A stretch of DNA of 64,000 nucleotides from Halomonas citrativorans (GCF_900163645.1 NZ_FUKM01000003.1:1-64000); one strand, 5' to 3'; shown: positions 1 through 7,812, numbered from the stretch's first letter. Made by a program: numbers and translations. The notes: generated by a model not told the origin, from the sequence alone.

Positions 1-53
1 GCAATGAAGCGGTTGGCGTAGTGCTCAATATGAGCATCGCTGTAGGTTCTCAT
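1..53 (-). CDS. Partial prophage early-region ORF (5' end only)
   Basis: Only the first 17 codons are in the window; the gene runs off base 1. The ATG at 53 overlaps the TGA of the preceding gene (ATGA, 4 bp), the coupling style used by several genes of this prophage operon. The visible N-terminus reads MRTYSDAHIEHYANRF. By position it is a post-B early gene of a Mu-like phage. Nothing more can be said about its function. Confidence 0.5.
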   Translation of the reverse strand, partial: MRTYSDAHIEHYANRFI

Positions 54-688
54 GGCGTATCTCCCTGGCTGGCGGCACCTTTCAGCAGCTCCGATAGGCG
101 CTTGGGCGCGTTGGCTTTCTCAGTGGATTTATTCTTGTATTGCTCTTTGCCGTGGTTTGAAACGTGTGCTTGGCGGGTGGCCATGCGCTGGTGTTCGGCC
201 AGTACGTCATCGGTGGAACGTTCGCGCAGCGGTGCGGCAGGGGCGCGGTTTGCGGGCTGTTTGGCACCGTTGCGTGCGGCTTCTTCGCGCTGGCGTTCCG
301 CTTCCCCTGCGTGGCGGTCGGCCACGTTGGCCACTACTTCAAACAGGTAGCCGTGGCCGCTTAGCGGTAGGTTGCTGGGTGGGCGTTCAAGCAGCTGGTC
401 AAGCGCGGCAATCCAGACCTTTAGCGGCGCTTCCCGCGTAATGCCTTTGCGCTCAATCACGCCGCTGGTGATGACCTCCTTTAGCTCTGTCAGCAGGCGG
501 GCGCTTTTGGCGCTGGCCAGCGCCCGCGACTTGGGCCGAAACATGCCGAGGTAGCGCACGATACGGCTGCTCAAGACGGCAGGCATTTCAAGCGCAACGG
601 CCAGCGCCTGGTTGTGTTCGCCTTGGGTCACGAAGGCGGCCATGTCGCCGGTCATGCCGCACTCGGGGCAGGTGGCTTTCAGCGTCAT
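50..688 (-). CDS. Prophage early protein with N-terminal zinc-ribbon-like motif
   Basis: A 212-residue protein. The ATG at 688 is chosen because GGGAGA lies just upstream and the start overlaps the previous stop as ATGA; a longer frame to 742 would run further into the previous gene. Near the N-terminus is a CPECG motif that could form half a zinc ribbon. A helical basic middle (FRPKSRAL...) is followed by a charged, low-complexity C-terminal third rich in Arg, Ala and Glu. I do not recognise a named family. Its position four genes after the transposase, in a run of ATGA-coupled genes, points to the Mu-like early/replication region. A role in phage replication or host takeover is possible but not shown. 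Confidence 0.6.
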   Translation of the reverse strand: MTLKATCPECGMTGDMAAFVTQGEHNQALAVALEMPAVLSSRIVRYLGMFRPKSRALASAKSARLLTELKEVITSGVIERKGITREAPLKVWIAALDQLLERPPSNLPLSGHGYLFEVVANVADRHAGEAERQREEAARNGAKQPANRAPAAPLRERSTDDVLAEHQRMATRQAHVSNHGKEQYKNKSTEKANAPKRLSELLKGAASQGDTP

Positions 689-1068
689 TGGTCGTCTCCC
701 TGGCGATTGGGGTTGTGCGGGCAGGTTTGGCAATGGCGCCACATACGCATGGCCATCGGGTTATGAGTGGGTGCAGGGCGGGTGCGATAGTCGCGGCACT
801 GCTCCACGCTGATGGTGAGCTGTTGGGCTAGACAATTAAGGCCATCCAGCGCGAGCAGCACCTTTTTTTCGATGCTTTCCGTTGAGGGGCTTGGGTAGCG
901 GTTGGCCAGTGCCAAAGAGACCGCGCTACGCGAGACGCCGATGCGTTCACCGGCCAGCTTGCGGTTGGTGGCGCGTACTTCGTCAGCCAGCAGGGCAATC
1001 CAACGGGGCGGCTCTTCGCCCCAATTGGACGTATCCACAGCGCGGGTACGACGGATGGCGTCGCTCAT
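685..1068 (-). CDS. Prophage HTH protein with Cys-rich tail
   Basis: A 127-residue protein. Residues about 35-75 look like a helix-turn-helix of the Cro/CI or MerR-like class (RKLAGERIGVSRSAVSLAL, then YPSPST). The C-terminus ends in a CQTCPHNP segment after an earlier Cys, which could bind metal. Both ends are translationally coupled: its ATG overlaps the upstream TGA and its TGA overlaps the next ATG. It is probably a DNA-binding early regulator of the transposable prophage. The exact family is not certain. Confidence 0.65.
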   Translation of the reverse strand: MSDAIRRTRAVDTSNWGEEPPRWIALLADEVRATNRKLAGERIGVSRSAVSLALANRYPSPSTESIEKKVLLALDGLNCLAQQLTISVEQCRDYRTRPAPTHNPMAMRMWRHCQTCPHNPNRQGDDQ

Positions 1069-1694
1069 GGCTCGCCTCCTTCGGTTTTGGTGACCCGGCT
1101 GTACACCACCTCGCCAGTGTTGGGGTCGTAAAGCTCTTTGGTGCGGCGGATCATCGGCGCCATGGGGCCGGTCCAGCGGCTAACGTTCAAGCGATAACGT
1201 GCATTGACAGCGCCTGTGCCACTGGTGGCAGGCCGAGTAATGGTTACGTAACCGGCATAGGTAAGAAGGCGAAGGTACTCAATCGTGGTTTCATGACTGA
1301 CAGGTACTTCGGGCGTCGTTGCTGCTTGCGCTAATTCAGCAGCAGTGCATTCACCAATTATTTTCAGCGTGCGCCACATCTGTTCGCGGCCTTGTGGGGG
1401 CGGGGTGGTGCCATCACGACGCACCCGAGGTGCTTCGACCCCTACGTCCTTAATTAACTTGTAATACCGAGAGCCGCCTTTCGGAGAACTATCGCATTCG
1501 ATGAAACCGGCCTTTCTTAAGCCAGTGAAATAATCACGTACGCGGTTGTGCGAAACGCCGATAGCAATCTGTTCCCAAATATCGTGGATACAAAAAGCTT
1601 GGCCTTGAGTGTGGAAATGTCGAATGGCCTCCCACATTGCTTGACGGTCGCCTTTAAGGCCTTGAGCGGTAAGTACAGGTTTACCCTTAGCCAT
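1065..1694 (-). CDS. Prophage winged-helix protein
   Basis: A 209-residue protein just downstream of the B ATPase gene (3-nt gap). Two segments look like winged-helix folds: about residues 20-70 (AFCIHDIWEQIAIGVSHNRVRDYF, then GFIECD) and about 100-150 (GECTAAELAQAATTPEVPVSHETTIEYLRLL, then GYVTITR). This tandem arrangement suggests a DNA-binding protein, perhaps a regulator or replication accessory factor. No enzymatic motif is visible. Assignment to the Mu-like early operon rests on its position and tight coupling. Confidence 0.65.
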   Translation of the reverse strand: MAKGKPVLTAQGLKGDRQAMWEAIRHFHTQGQAFCIHDIWEQIAIGVSHNRVRDYFTGLRKAGFIECDSSPKGGSRYYKLIKDVGVEAPRVRRDGTTPPPQGREQMWRTLKIIGECTAAELAQAATTPEVPVSHETTIEYLRLLTYAGYVTITRPATSGTGAVNARYRLNVSRWTGPMAPMIRRTKELYDPNTGEVVYSRVTKTEGGEP

Positions 1695-1697
1695 GGT

Positions 1698-2417
1698 TTA
1701 ACCCCTCCGCGCCGGTGGCTGGCCAGTGTGGATCTCACGCTCGCCCCATTCCCGTAGGCTAACGGTGGTCCAGCCATTGGCAGTGGCTTCACTGTGGATT
1801 TGGTAAAGGTTGACTGCCACTCGACGAAGGCAGCCCTTAACCCGGTCATTAATGGTTTCAAGCAGGTCGTCATAGATCTCGATATCGGGGTAGCTTTTAT
1901 CGGCGAGGGCGCGCACGTCGTCTAGGGTCGCAGCCTGGGCGGGCACCCACTCCAAGACGCGGTTGTGCAGACGCTCAAGGCGCGCCATTGAAGCGGGCAC
2001 ACGCTCTTCACCGATCAGGATCAGAGTGCCCTGGCTGGCGTTATAGATATCTGTCAACACGTTGGCGGCGGCTTTATCGATCACGTACTGAACGTCGTCG
2101 ATGATCAACGGGCGGCCGGAGCGGGAAAGCTGCTCGGCGACCTGATCGACCATCTCACTGATGGTCTTCATCGGGATAATGCCCATCTCACGTAGTACCG
2201 CCTGAATGAACGCTTTTTTGGTCCAGGTCTCGCGGCACTCGACGTAGTAGGCGCGGTGCATGTTGGCGGAGTACGCCGCTGCCAAACTTTTCCCATAGCC
2301 GCTGGGGCCGTACATCACGACCAAGCCCGGTAGCTCGGGCGGTCGGTTAGCGGCGCTTTCTACGGCAGCGGCTAAAAGGCCTACGTTAGTGAGTGGTACA
2401 ATGGTGTTGACGCTCAT
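1698..2417 (-). CDS. B: Transposition AAA ATPase, MuB/IstB/TniB-like (gene B)
   Basis: A 239-residue P-loop ATPase. The Walker A motif GPSGYGKS is at residues 37-44 and a Walker B strand LIIDD at about 104-108, followed by a C-terminal helical domain. In Mu-like elements the B protein coats target DNA in an ATP-dependent way, recruits the transposase to target sites and mediates target immunity. The gene lies immediately downstream of the DDE transposase, the standard A-B order. A ribosome site (AAGGAA) precedes the ATG at 2417. Some Tn7- and IS21-type helpers share the fold, but the neighbouring Mu-type transposase and Ner support the phage assignment. Confidence 0.88.
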   Translation of the reverse strand: MSVNTIVPLTNVGLLAAAVESAANRPPELPGLVVMYGPSGYGKSLAAAYSANMHRAYYVECRETWTKKAFIQAVLREMGIIPMKTISEMVDQVAEQLSRSGRPLIIDDVQYVIDKAAANVLTDIYNASQGTLILIGEERVPASMARLERLHNRVLEWVPAQAATLDDVRALADKSYPDIEIYDDLLETINDRVKGCLRRVAVNLYQIHSEATANGWTTVSLREWGEREIHTGQPPARRG

Positions 2418-2456
2418 ATCAGTTCCTTAATTACTGCGGGTGTCATGGGCCGTGGT

Positions 2457-4496
2457 TCAGACGGCCCGGCGGTTGCGGACGGGTTGCAGCCCGTCCGCAT
2501 CCATTACTTTCGCGATGGCGCGGAAATCGTTGTGGTGCTGGTAGCTTTCGTGCCACTGGCGTGCCTGTTCGGGCATGTCTTCTTTCTGCTGAAGCTGGGC
2601 ATCTATTTTTTGCCAAAGCCGATAACGCTCGACCTTGTTCTGAGGTATCTGGAAACGTGTGCCTTGATCCGCCAGTTGCTTGGCGTAGGCGCGGCCTGCG
2701 GCGGCCTGCTTTTCATCGGAGTAGCTGGCGGCGGGCGTAATGGACCGGATCTCGACGTCCTGGCCGGTAATGGTTTTGGCTTTTTGAGCCAAGCGGCTGA
2801 GCTGGCCTTTTTCACGCTTCTCTGCGGCGCGCTGGATCATCGTTGCGGGCATGGCGGGTGTGGCGTTGCCGTCTAACAGGGCATCACCAATGTGCTCGCC
2901 TTCCAGTGTGTAAACGCCAACGCTGCCGGTATCGCGGTAATCCCATGCCACGCGGATCTCTTCGCCGTGGAAGTCGCGTAAGGCGTCCAGAAAGTAAATG
3001 CCACTATTAATGCGCACTTCGCCGCGATTGGTTTTGCGCACTTCTTGGGGGCGCATCAACGAAGTCACGACATCGGAAGGTGCCGTTAGAGCTTCAAAGC
3101 CTTCGGCATTTTTCCAGGCTTCCATAGGACTTTGGTGGCGAAGCTTGCCGGTGTCCAGGTCGCGGACTTTAGGCAGCCCTTTATGGGAGCGGTGGTTATA
3201 GGCGTCTAAAGCGTCGTTTAAACGATCAAAGAATTCTTGAAACGTAGGAATCGATACGGGCTTTAAACCGTTTTTAATATCGCGGCGAGATAACTTGTGC
3301 GCTTTTGTGGCGGCTTCTTTATCCATATCCGTGCCGATATAGCTGTCCATGGTTTTAGCCAGCCGTACCAGAATGGATTTGTGCGGGCGCTCAATGACGC
3401 CTCGTGCCTGTGAGTTATAGGGCAGCGAGTGGGTAATGGTGCCGCCCAGGCGGTCGACCACTTCATAAACCGTGGCGTTGTCAAAGCCTGAACCGTTGTC
3501 GACGTAGAACAGGTTGAACATGCCCACGCGGCTGACGGCATCGCGTAGGGCGTCTAATGTTGCAAGCGTTGATTCGGCCAGGTTCAAGGCAAAGCCAACG
3601 ATGCGGCGAGTGCCCCAGTCGATGATCATTGTGATCTCAGGACGGAAAGCTTGCCCCGTCAGCGGGTTGATGACTTCAGCATCGAAGGTATGGCCATCCG
3701 CGACCCACACATCATTGGGCCATAGGTCATCCGTTTTGCGCCGCTTAAAGGGCTGAAGGGCTTTAAGCTCATGCGAGCCCAGGCGGCCACGCTCCCGCGC
3801 TTCTGGTGATAGCTTCGCCAGCCAGCGGCGCACCTGGTGTATAGAAGGGTGCGGTGGCGGTGTCTGCTCTTTCAGCATTTGGAAGGCCGCTTCAACGCTG
3901 GGCTTCTGCGGCTTCTGATAGCGCTTGAGAAAATCACCGGCCCAAACGGGCATGCTCATATCTGCGGCGCGGCGTTTGGGGGCAAGACCTCGCTCACCGT
4001 GCTTTTTAAAGTCACTGATCCAGCGCTTTAACGTGCGCTCGCTGAGAGTGCGGGTTTCCGTTTTACGGTCGTTGGCCAACACCACACGTTCATTGAGATA
4101 AGGCGTTAGATCCCCGGCCTTGGCATGCTCGACTAACGTTTCAATAGCGCGTTGCTGGCTGACCATCTTTGCCATGCGCTCAACTTCGCGCACAAAGGCA
4201 ACGCGGGCTGTCATCACTTGGCGCTGTGCATCGGTTAGCTGTTGCTGGCCGGGGCGCGTTTCTTCAGCCTGCGGTATTACCGTACTGGTAGGCGTTGACG
4301 TAGCACTATCGGCTTGAGCCAATAGCAAGGCGTTTTGGGTTTCGGTGGGCAGGACGGCGAAGGCGTATTCAACCGCCTTGCTGCCCAGGCGTTGCTGGCC
4401 TTCCCAGCCATGGCGCTTGGCATGTTCACGTACATTGCGTTCTGTGCCGGGGAGTCCTGGTAACCCGGCCAATTCTTTGGCGGTGTACCAGTTCAT
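2457..4496 (-). CDS. A: Mu-like DDE transposase (gene A)
   Basis: A 679-residue transposase. The ATG at 4496 is preferred over an upstream frame at 4658 because it has GGGAGA upstream and overlaps the previous gene's stop as ATGA. Residues 1-50 form a Mu-type winged DNA-binding domain (WYTAKELAGLPGLPGT, then KRHGW). The RNase H-like core carries the catalytic triad: Asp near 266 (VADGHTF), Asp near 333 (YVDNGSGF) and Glu near 368 (QARGVIE). The C-terminal third corresponds to the Mu transposase C-terminal region that contacts B. It joins phage ends to target DNA during integration and replicative transposition. Confidence 0.93.
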   Translation of the reverse strand: MNWYTAKELAGLPGLPGTERNVREHAKRHGWEGQQRLGSKAVEYAFAVLPTETQNALLLAQADSATSTPTSTVIPQAEETRPGQQQLTDAQRQVMTARVAFVREVERMAKMVSQQRAIETLVEHAKAGDLTPYLNERVVLANDRKTETRTLSERTLKRWISDFKKHGERGLAPKRRAADMSMPVWAGDFLKRYQKPQKPSVEAAFQMLKEQTPPPHPSIHQVRRWLAKLSPEARERGRLGSHELKALQPFKRRKTDDLWPNDVWVADGHTFDAEVINPLTGQAFRPEITMIIDWGTRRIVGFALNLAESTLATLDALRDAVSRVGMFNLFYVDNGSGFDNATVYEVVDRLGGTITHSLPYNSQARGVIERPHKSILVRLAKTMDSYIGTDMDKEAATKAHKLSRRDIKNGLKPVSIPTFQEFFDRLNDALDAYNHRSHKGLPKVRDLDTGKLRHQSPMEAWKNAEGFEALTAPSDVVTSLMRPQEVRKTNRGEVRINSGIYFLDALRDFHGEEIRVAWDYRDTGSVGVYTLEGEHIGDALLDGNATPAMPATMIQRAAEKREKGQLSRLAQKAKTITGQDVEIRSITPAASYSDEKQAAAGRAYAKQLADQGTRFQIPQNKVERYRLWQKIDAQLQQKEDMPEQARQWHESYQHHNDFRAIAKVMDADGLQPVRNRRAV

Positions 4497-4930
4497 TCGT
4501 CTTCTCCCATCAAACGCTTTAGCTCTTTCATATCGCTTTTGAGCTTTTCCATCATTTGCTGGCGTTTGCCGTATTCGGCAGCAAGTGCTTCTCGGCCATA
4601 GGCCACACGTCCACCGCGCAGATGTACTAGCCAGTCGGTAAAGGCGTGGCTCTGACAAACCTCTTCTAATAGCGGAATACGATAGAAAGGGATGTTGTGG
4701 TCACTGCGCGCTGGACTCGACCAGGCATCCAGCATGTGCTTGGAAACGTCATCGCCTGAGTAGCGGCTCATTTGTGCGGCAACTTCGTAGCGGTCTACTG
4801 TGCAGTCCTTTAACACGATGCCCACTAGCTCGCTCACTTGGCTTGCGTAGTTGCCGCTACCTGGAGCAGGTACCACAGGCACTGGTACTTCGAAGATGTC
4901 TAGGGTTAAGTCATCTTTGACACGTCTCAT
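4493..4930 (-). CDS. Small conserved prophage protein between ner and A
   Basis: A 145-residue protein between the Ner-like gene (2-nt gap) and the transposase (ATGA overlap). There is no signal peptide or membrane segment. The centre contains a Tyr/Ser-rich stretch (YEVAAQMSRYSGDDVSKHMLD) and the C-terminus is a Lys/Glu-rich predicted coiled coil (EYGKRQQMMEKLKSDMKELKRLM). Proteins of this size occupy the same slot in transposable phages of pseudomonads, but I know no demonstrated function. The layout suggests co-expression with the transposase. Confidence 0.65.
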   Translation of the reverse strand: MRRVKDDLTLDIFEVPVPVVPAPGSGNYASQVSELVGIVLKDCTVDRYEVAAQMSRYSGDDVSKHMLDAWSSPARSDHNIPFYRIPLLEEVCQSHAFTDWLVHLRGGRVAYGREALAAEYGKRQQMMEKLKSDMKELKRLMGEDE

Positions 4931-4932
4931 GG

Positions 4933-5271
4933 CTATGCCTCCGCTGCCATTAGACGATGCGCTCTAACGTTAGAAACGCTATCCTGTTCACACATAGTGA
5001 ACACGCTCTTTTCTGCGCGATTAGGGCGTTGACGGCAGGGGGTACCATCGTGGTTCCAACGTTCCGGCCAAATAGTGGCTGGCTGAAGATCTAGAGCATC
5101 GGCAATCGCGCGTTCCATCCGTGGGTAGGGTGTGCGCTTCACGGCGACAAGTGTGCCCAGCTCAACGCCAAGGCGGCGTGCCAATTCGGCCAACGTTAAA
5201 CCGCGAGTACGGATCTGATATTTGATCCACTCCCATCGCGCCGTTGGGTTGGTAGGTATATCCAGTTTCAT
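4933..5271 (-). CDS. ner: Ner-like DNA-binding regulator
   Basis: A 112-residue protein. The ATG at 5271 is preferred over a start at 5388, which would lie inside the operator region; GGAG lies upstream of 5271. Residues about 15-60 form a lambda-repressor-like HTH of the Ner/SfsB type (RGLTLAELARRLGV, then VKRTPYPRMERAIADALDL, then IWPERW). Ner is the early negative regulator of Mu-like phages, binding between the divergent repressor and early promoters to damp early transcription. It is the first gene of the leftward early operon and is divergent from the repressor. The tail after the HTH is rich in Arg and Ser and unassigned. Confidence 0.88.
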   Translation of the reverse strand: MKLDIPTNPTARWEWIKYQIRTRGLTLAELARRLGVELGTLVAVKRTPYPRMERAIADALDLQPATIWPERWNHDGTPCRQRPNRAEKSVFTMCEQDSVSNVRAHRLMAAEA

Positions 5272-5308
5272 AGCGTCACTCCGTGGCGTTTTTTCTGGCT
5301 GTCTAACC

Positions 5309-5320
5309 CTCACATGTGAG
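5309..5320. promoter_or_regulatory. 12-bp palindrome in the repressor/ner divergent region
   Basis: CTCACATGTGAG is a perfect 12-bp palindrome 38 bp upstream of the ner start. It lies in the 152-bp gap between the divergent repressor and early operon. Its position suits an operator for Ner or the repressor. Which protein binds is not known. Confidence 0.45.
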
Positions 5321-5330
5321 TAAACATAGC

Positions 5331-5360
5331 GCGGATAAAAGCGTGTATCAAGCGGATAAA
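5331..5360. repeat. GCGGATAAA direct repeats, 21 bp apart
   Basis: GCGGATAAA occurs at 5331-5339 and again at 5352-5360. The 21-bp period places both on one face of the helix. Both lie in the divergent promoter gap and share the GGAT core of the longer GGATG sites around the repressor start, so they may be additional operator half-sites. Confidence 0.4.
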
Positions 5361-5363
5361 TGA

Positions 5364-5498
5364 GCATCCGTTTCTTTTTATTGTGCAAAGTGCTCTTTTT
5401 TATGCGTGAAAGGTTGAAAATCAGTGGCTTACAACGAAACGGATGTTGTTAAAAAAGATGCAGCAGTGCATCCGATTCCTGATAAAAGAATCGGATGC
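5364..5498. promoter_or_regulatory. Array of GGATG-type sites around the repressor start
   Basis: GCATCCGTTTC (5364-5374) is the reverse complement of GAAACGGATG(T) (5436-5445) over 10 bp, so the pair forms an inverted repeat centred close to the GTG start at 5424. Further inside the gene, GCATCCGATTC (5468-5478) and GAATCGGATGC (5488-5498) form a perfect 11-bp inverted repeat with a 9-nt loop. Four copies of the same core in 135 bp is what an autoregulated repressor operator looks like. Protein binding is inference. Confidence 0.45.
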
Positions 5499-6128
5499 TT
5501 CCCAGCACGCTTAAAAGATGCGCTGGGCGGGGAGAGTCCGCGCGCATTTTCGCGTAGATGTGGTTTATCCGAAGGGGCGATACGCAGTTATCTGAGCGGG
5601 GATACGTATCCCACGCTTGATCGATTGGATCAGATCTCCCAAACGCTCGGGAAAGATATGCAGTGGTTGGCTTTTGGTGAGGAGAAGGCTCAGTCGTTTG
5701 AAGTACAAGGGATGGATGACTATGCCTTTGTGCCGCTTTATGACGCGCAGTGCAGTGCGGGCGATGGTGCCTGGAACGAGAACTGCCGTGTACTCACGCA
5801 TATAAGCTTTACTCGATACTCATTGCGCAAGCAGGGGTTAACGCCGGATCACCTTTCGGCGATTCGTATCGACGGCGATAGCATGGAGCCCGTGCTGCAC
5901 AGCGGCGACACCGTGCTTATTGACCATACCAGGACAGCGATTGAGGGTGAGGGTATCTATATCTTGCGGCTGGATGGACATCTCTACGCTAAGCGGTTGC
6001 AACGCAATTTCGACGGGGTGGCGATTATTAGCGCCAATAACGCTTACGATAAAGTGACGGTGCCGCGTGATCGCTTACATGAGCTAGAGATCGTCGGGCG
6101 TGCTGTGTGGTCTGCAGGGTGGCTTTGA
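5424..6128 (+). CDS. c: Prophage repressor, XRE HTH plus S24 LexA-like peptidase domain
   Basis: A 234-residue protein starting at GTG 5424. Residues about 25-80 are a Cro/CI-type HTH (FSRRCGLSEGAIRSYLSGDTYPTLDRL). Residues about 100-234 are an S24 (LexA/CI/UmuD) domain with nucleophile Ser153 (GDSMEP) and Lys190 (HLYAKRL). An Ala-Gly bond at 112-113 is placed where LexA-type proteins self-cleave. It should keep the prophage silent by repressing the divergent ner-A-B operon. The intact dyad suggests induction by RecA/SOS, unlike the Mu c repressor, which lacks this domain. Operator-like repeats overlap its 5' end. Confidence 0.9.
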   Translation: MAYNETDVVKKDAAVHPIPDKRIGCFPARLKDALGGESPRAFSRRCGLSEGAIRSYLSGDTYPTLDRLDQISQTLGKDMQWLAFGEEKAQSFEVQGMDDYAFVPLYDAQCSAGDGAWNENCRVLTHISFTRYSLRKQGLTPDHLSAIRIDGDSMEPVLHSGDTVLIDHTRTAIEGEGIYILRLDGHLYAKRLQRNFDGVAIISANNAYDKVTVPRDRLHELEIVGRAVWSAGWL

Positions 6129-6159
6129 GGTTTCGCTAACCTGTTTTTAACCATAACAA

Positions 6160-6194
6160 GTGAGGAATGAATCAGCAGTACTTCCTCACGTTTT
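6160..6194 (+). terminator. Hairpin after the repressor gene
   Basis: GTGAGGAA (6160-6167) pairs with TTCCTCAC (6182-6189), with a 14-nt loop and a short GTTTT tail. It lies 32 bp after the repressor stop and is a plausible weak intrinsic terminator. Confidence 0.45.
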
Positions 6195-6297
6195 GGGTTC
6201 CTTTTCTCGCAAAAGTTATGTTCTATAACAATCAGCTATTTCATTTCCAATCATAGGGTTACATTTAACAGGTCATTTTCAAGTTGGGTTCGTTTTC
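6193..6297. repeat. 14-bp near-identical direct repeats, possible transposase sites
   Basis: TTGGGTTCCTTTTC (6193-6206) and TTGGGTTCGTTTTC (6284-6297) match at 13 of 14 bases, 91 bp apart. They lie between the repressor and the presumed prophage end. Mu-like phages carry spaced transposase-binding sites at this end, so these are candidates. The exact phage-host junction is not identified. Confidence 0.35.
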
Positions 6298-6391
6298 ATA
6301 GGTGGAAGTTGAGCTTCAATAAGAACGTTTAACTGTAAGTGAAACCCCGCTGGCAGCGGCTTTAACGACTTTTATATGCCATTTTAGGTAG

Positions 6392-6463
6392 TGCCAAACA
6401 CCCCACAAAAAAACGCCGCTTCCCAAAGGAAACGGCGTTTTTCTATTTGTGGGGTATTTGGCA
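6392..6463. terminator. Long near-perfect hairpin (possible bidirectional terminator)
   Basis: An outer stem pairs 6392-6407 (TGCCAAACACCCCACA) with 6448-6463 at 15 of 16 positions. Inside it, AAAAACGCCG pairs with CGGCGTTTTT around an AAGG-containing loop. The inner part is a good intrinsic terminator in both directions because A and T runs flank it. It may close the prophage region or an old host transcript. Confidence 0.55.
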
Positions 6464-6669
6464 TAGATAGTGTCTAATTTACTGGCGCTGTATACTGACG
6501 CCATGTTCATAACCTTCTGAATTTGTGGCTTTAAATTTCGCCTCGCATCCCTGTTTATCCCACCTTATTGTTTATAGTCCCACATTGTTCCGTTGTGCCA
6601 TATCTACTGCTAACCCACACTTTCATTGTGCTGGGATTGTGCTAGAGGTGCCTGCACAGTCTCTGCTGG
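6464..6669. other. Region with no recognisable gene
   Basis: No convincing coding sequence or RNA is visible. The stretch lies between the long hairpin and the AAA ATPase remnant, and probably contains the prophage-host junction or degraded N-terminal ATPase sequence. Confidence 0.4.
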
Positions 6670-7045
6670 CGTACTGCCTACTGTGCGATTTCCTAGCTGG
6701 TTGACTGCATCCCTTGCACGGTGCGGCGCTAGGTGCGTGTACTTCTCTGTCATCTTCACAGTTCTGATATTGCTGGATGAACCCGAACTGGGCCTGCATC
6801 CCTATGCCATACAGCTACTAGGCTCGATGCTCCGGCTGGTTAGCCAATCTACACAGATCATCATTTCTACTCAATCTGTCTCGCTTGCCAATGAGTTCAG
6901 TGCCGAGGATATGGTCGTTGTCGAGCACCGGAAAAATCGCTCTACTTTTAAGCGTCTAGATACGGACTCCCTGGAAGCATGGCTGGAGGACTATCGTTTG
7001 GGTGACTTATGGGAGAAAAATCTGCTGGAAGGAACCCCCGCGTGA
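6670..7045 (+). pseudogene. AAA ATPase (AAA_21/OLD-like), C-terminal remnant
   Basis: From about 6760 the frame encodes the end of an SMC/OLD-like AAA ATPase: Walker B (LILLDEPELGLHP), a sensor-like segment (IIISTQSVSLANEFSAEDMVVVE) and a conserved end (LDTDSLEAWLEDYRLGDLWEKNLLEG). The N-terminal half with Walker A is missing. Sequence before 6760 looks like out-of-frame decay of the region just before Walker B. Such ATPases usually have 350-450 residues. The stop lies next to the start of the DUF4276 pseudogene, so the two were once an operon. It cannot be functional as it stands. Confidence 0.75.
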
Positions 7046-7634
7046 TTCGACTAGACATTAGCGTTGAAGGAGCGACTGATCGAGTGTTTGTAACACGTGT
7101 TTTGGCTCCGGTATTAGCCCAGAATCAAGTGTTTGCTAGCCTCTATTGATATGCGCGGGCGTGTGTCACTTGAGCGCATCAATAAAGAGCTTAGCAAGTT
7201 GATGGCTATGTTTGACCATGTAACAACGTTTTATGACTTTTATGGTTTCCATAAACGCCCGCCGGGTGACGTTTACGCTCTAGAGGGTACTATCAATCTT
7301 GTGCTCGAGGATAAACGTCATCGATTTACCCCTATGTTCAGCAGTACGAATTTGAAGCCCTCGTGCTAGCAGTACCTGATCATGCAGAGGAAGTCATTGG
7401 CATTGATGGTCTGGGTGAACAAATCCATAAAATAGTTGAGCAAAGTGGCGGTGCTGAACTCGTCAATGATGGTTATGACACCTGTCCTTCTCGGCGTATC
7501 AGAGCTATTGCCCCACGTTATGATAAAAATTCCATGGGCCAGTAACGTTGGAAAGTAGTGTACAGGAGGCGAGGGCGGGTTGCCCTTGCTTCGATGCTTG
7601 GCTGAAATGCATTATGCAGTTGAAAGTGGACTAG
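7042..7634 (+). pseudogene. DUF4276 family protein, frameshifted
   Basis: It begins at GTG 7042, overlapping the ATPase stop, with the typical N-terminus IRLDISVEGATDRVFVTRVL. This frame ends at a TGA near 7148. Homologous sequence continues in a second frame (about 7133-7350: DHVTTFYDFYGFHKRP), a third (about 7360-7540: LAVPDHAEEVIGID, CPSRRI, APRYDK), and a final segment with CPCFDAWL near 7590-7620. At least two or three indels are therefore present. DUF4276 proteins commonly accompany AAA ATPases in predicted defence modules. Their molecular activity is not something I can state with certainty. Confidence 0.75.
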
Positions 7635-7812
7635 ATGAGGTATGACAAAAGCATGATCAAATTATAGGTTTTTTAGCAGGGCAGGTTATACCTATAAATC
7701 ACTCCCCATTTTCGTGAGCAGACCTTGCGTAGTATCCTTACGGCGCTGGTGCTACTTCGTTGGGTACAGCGACAGTCATATCAAAACGACAAAATTCACA
7801 ACAGAGTAAAGT

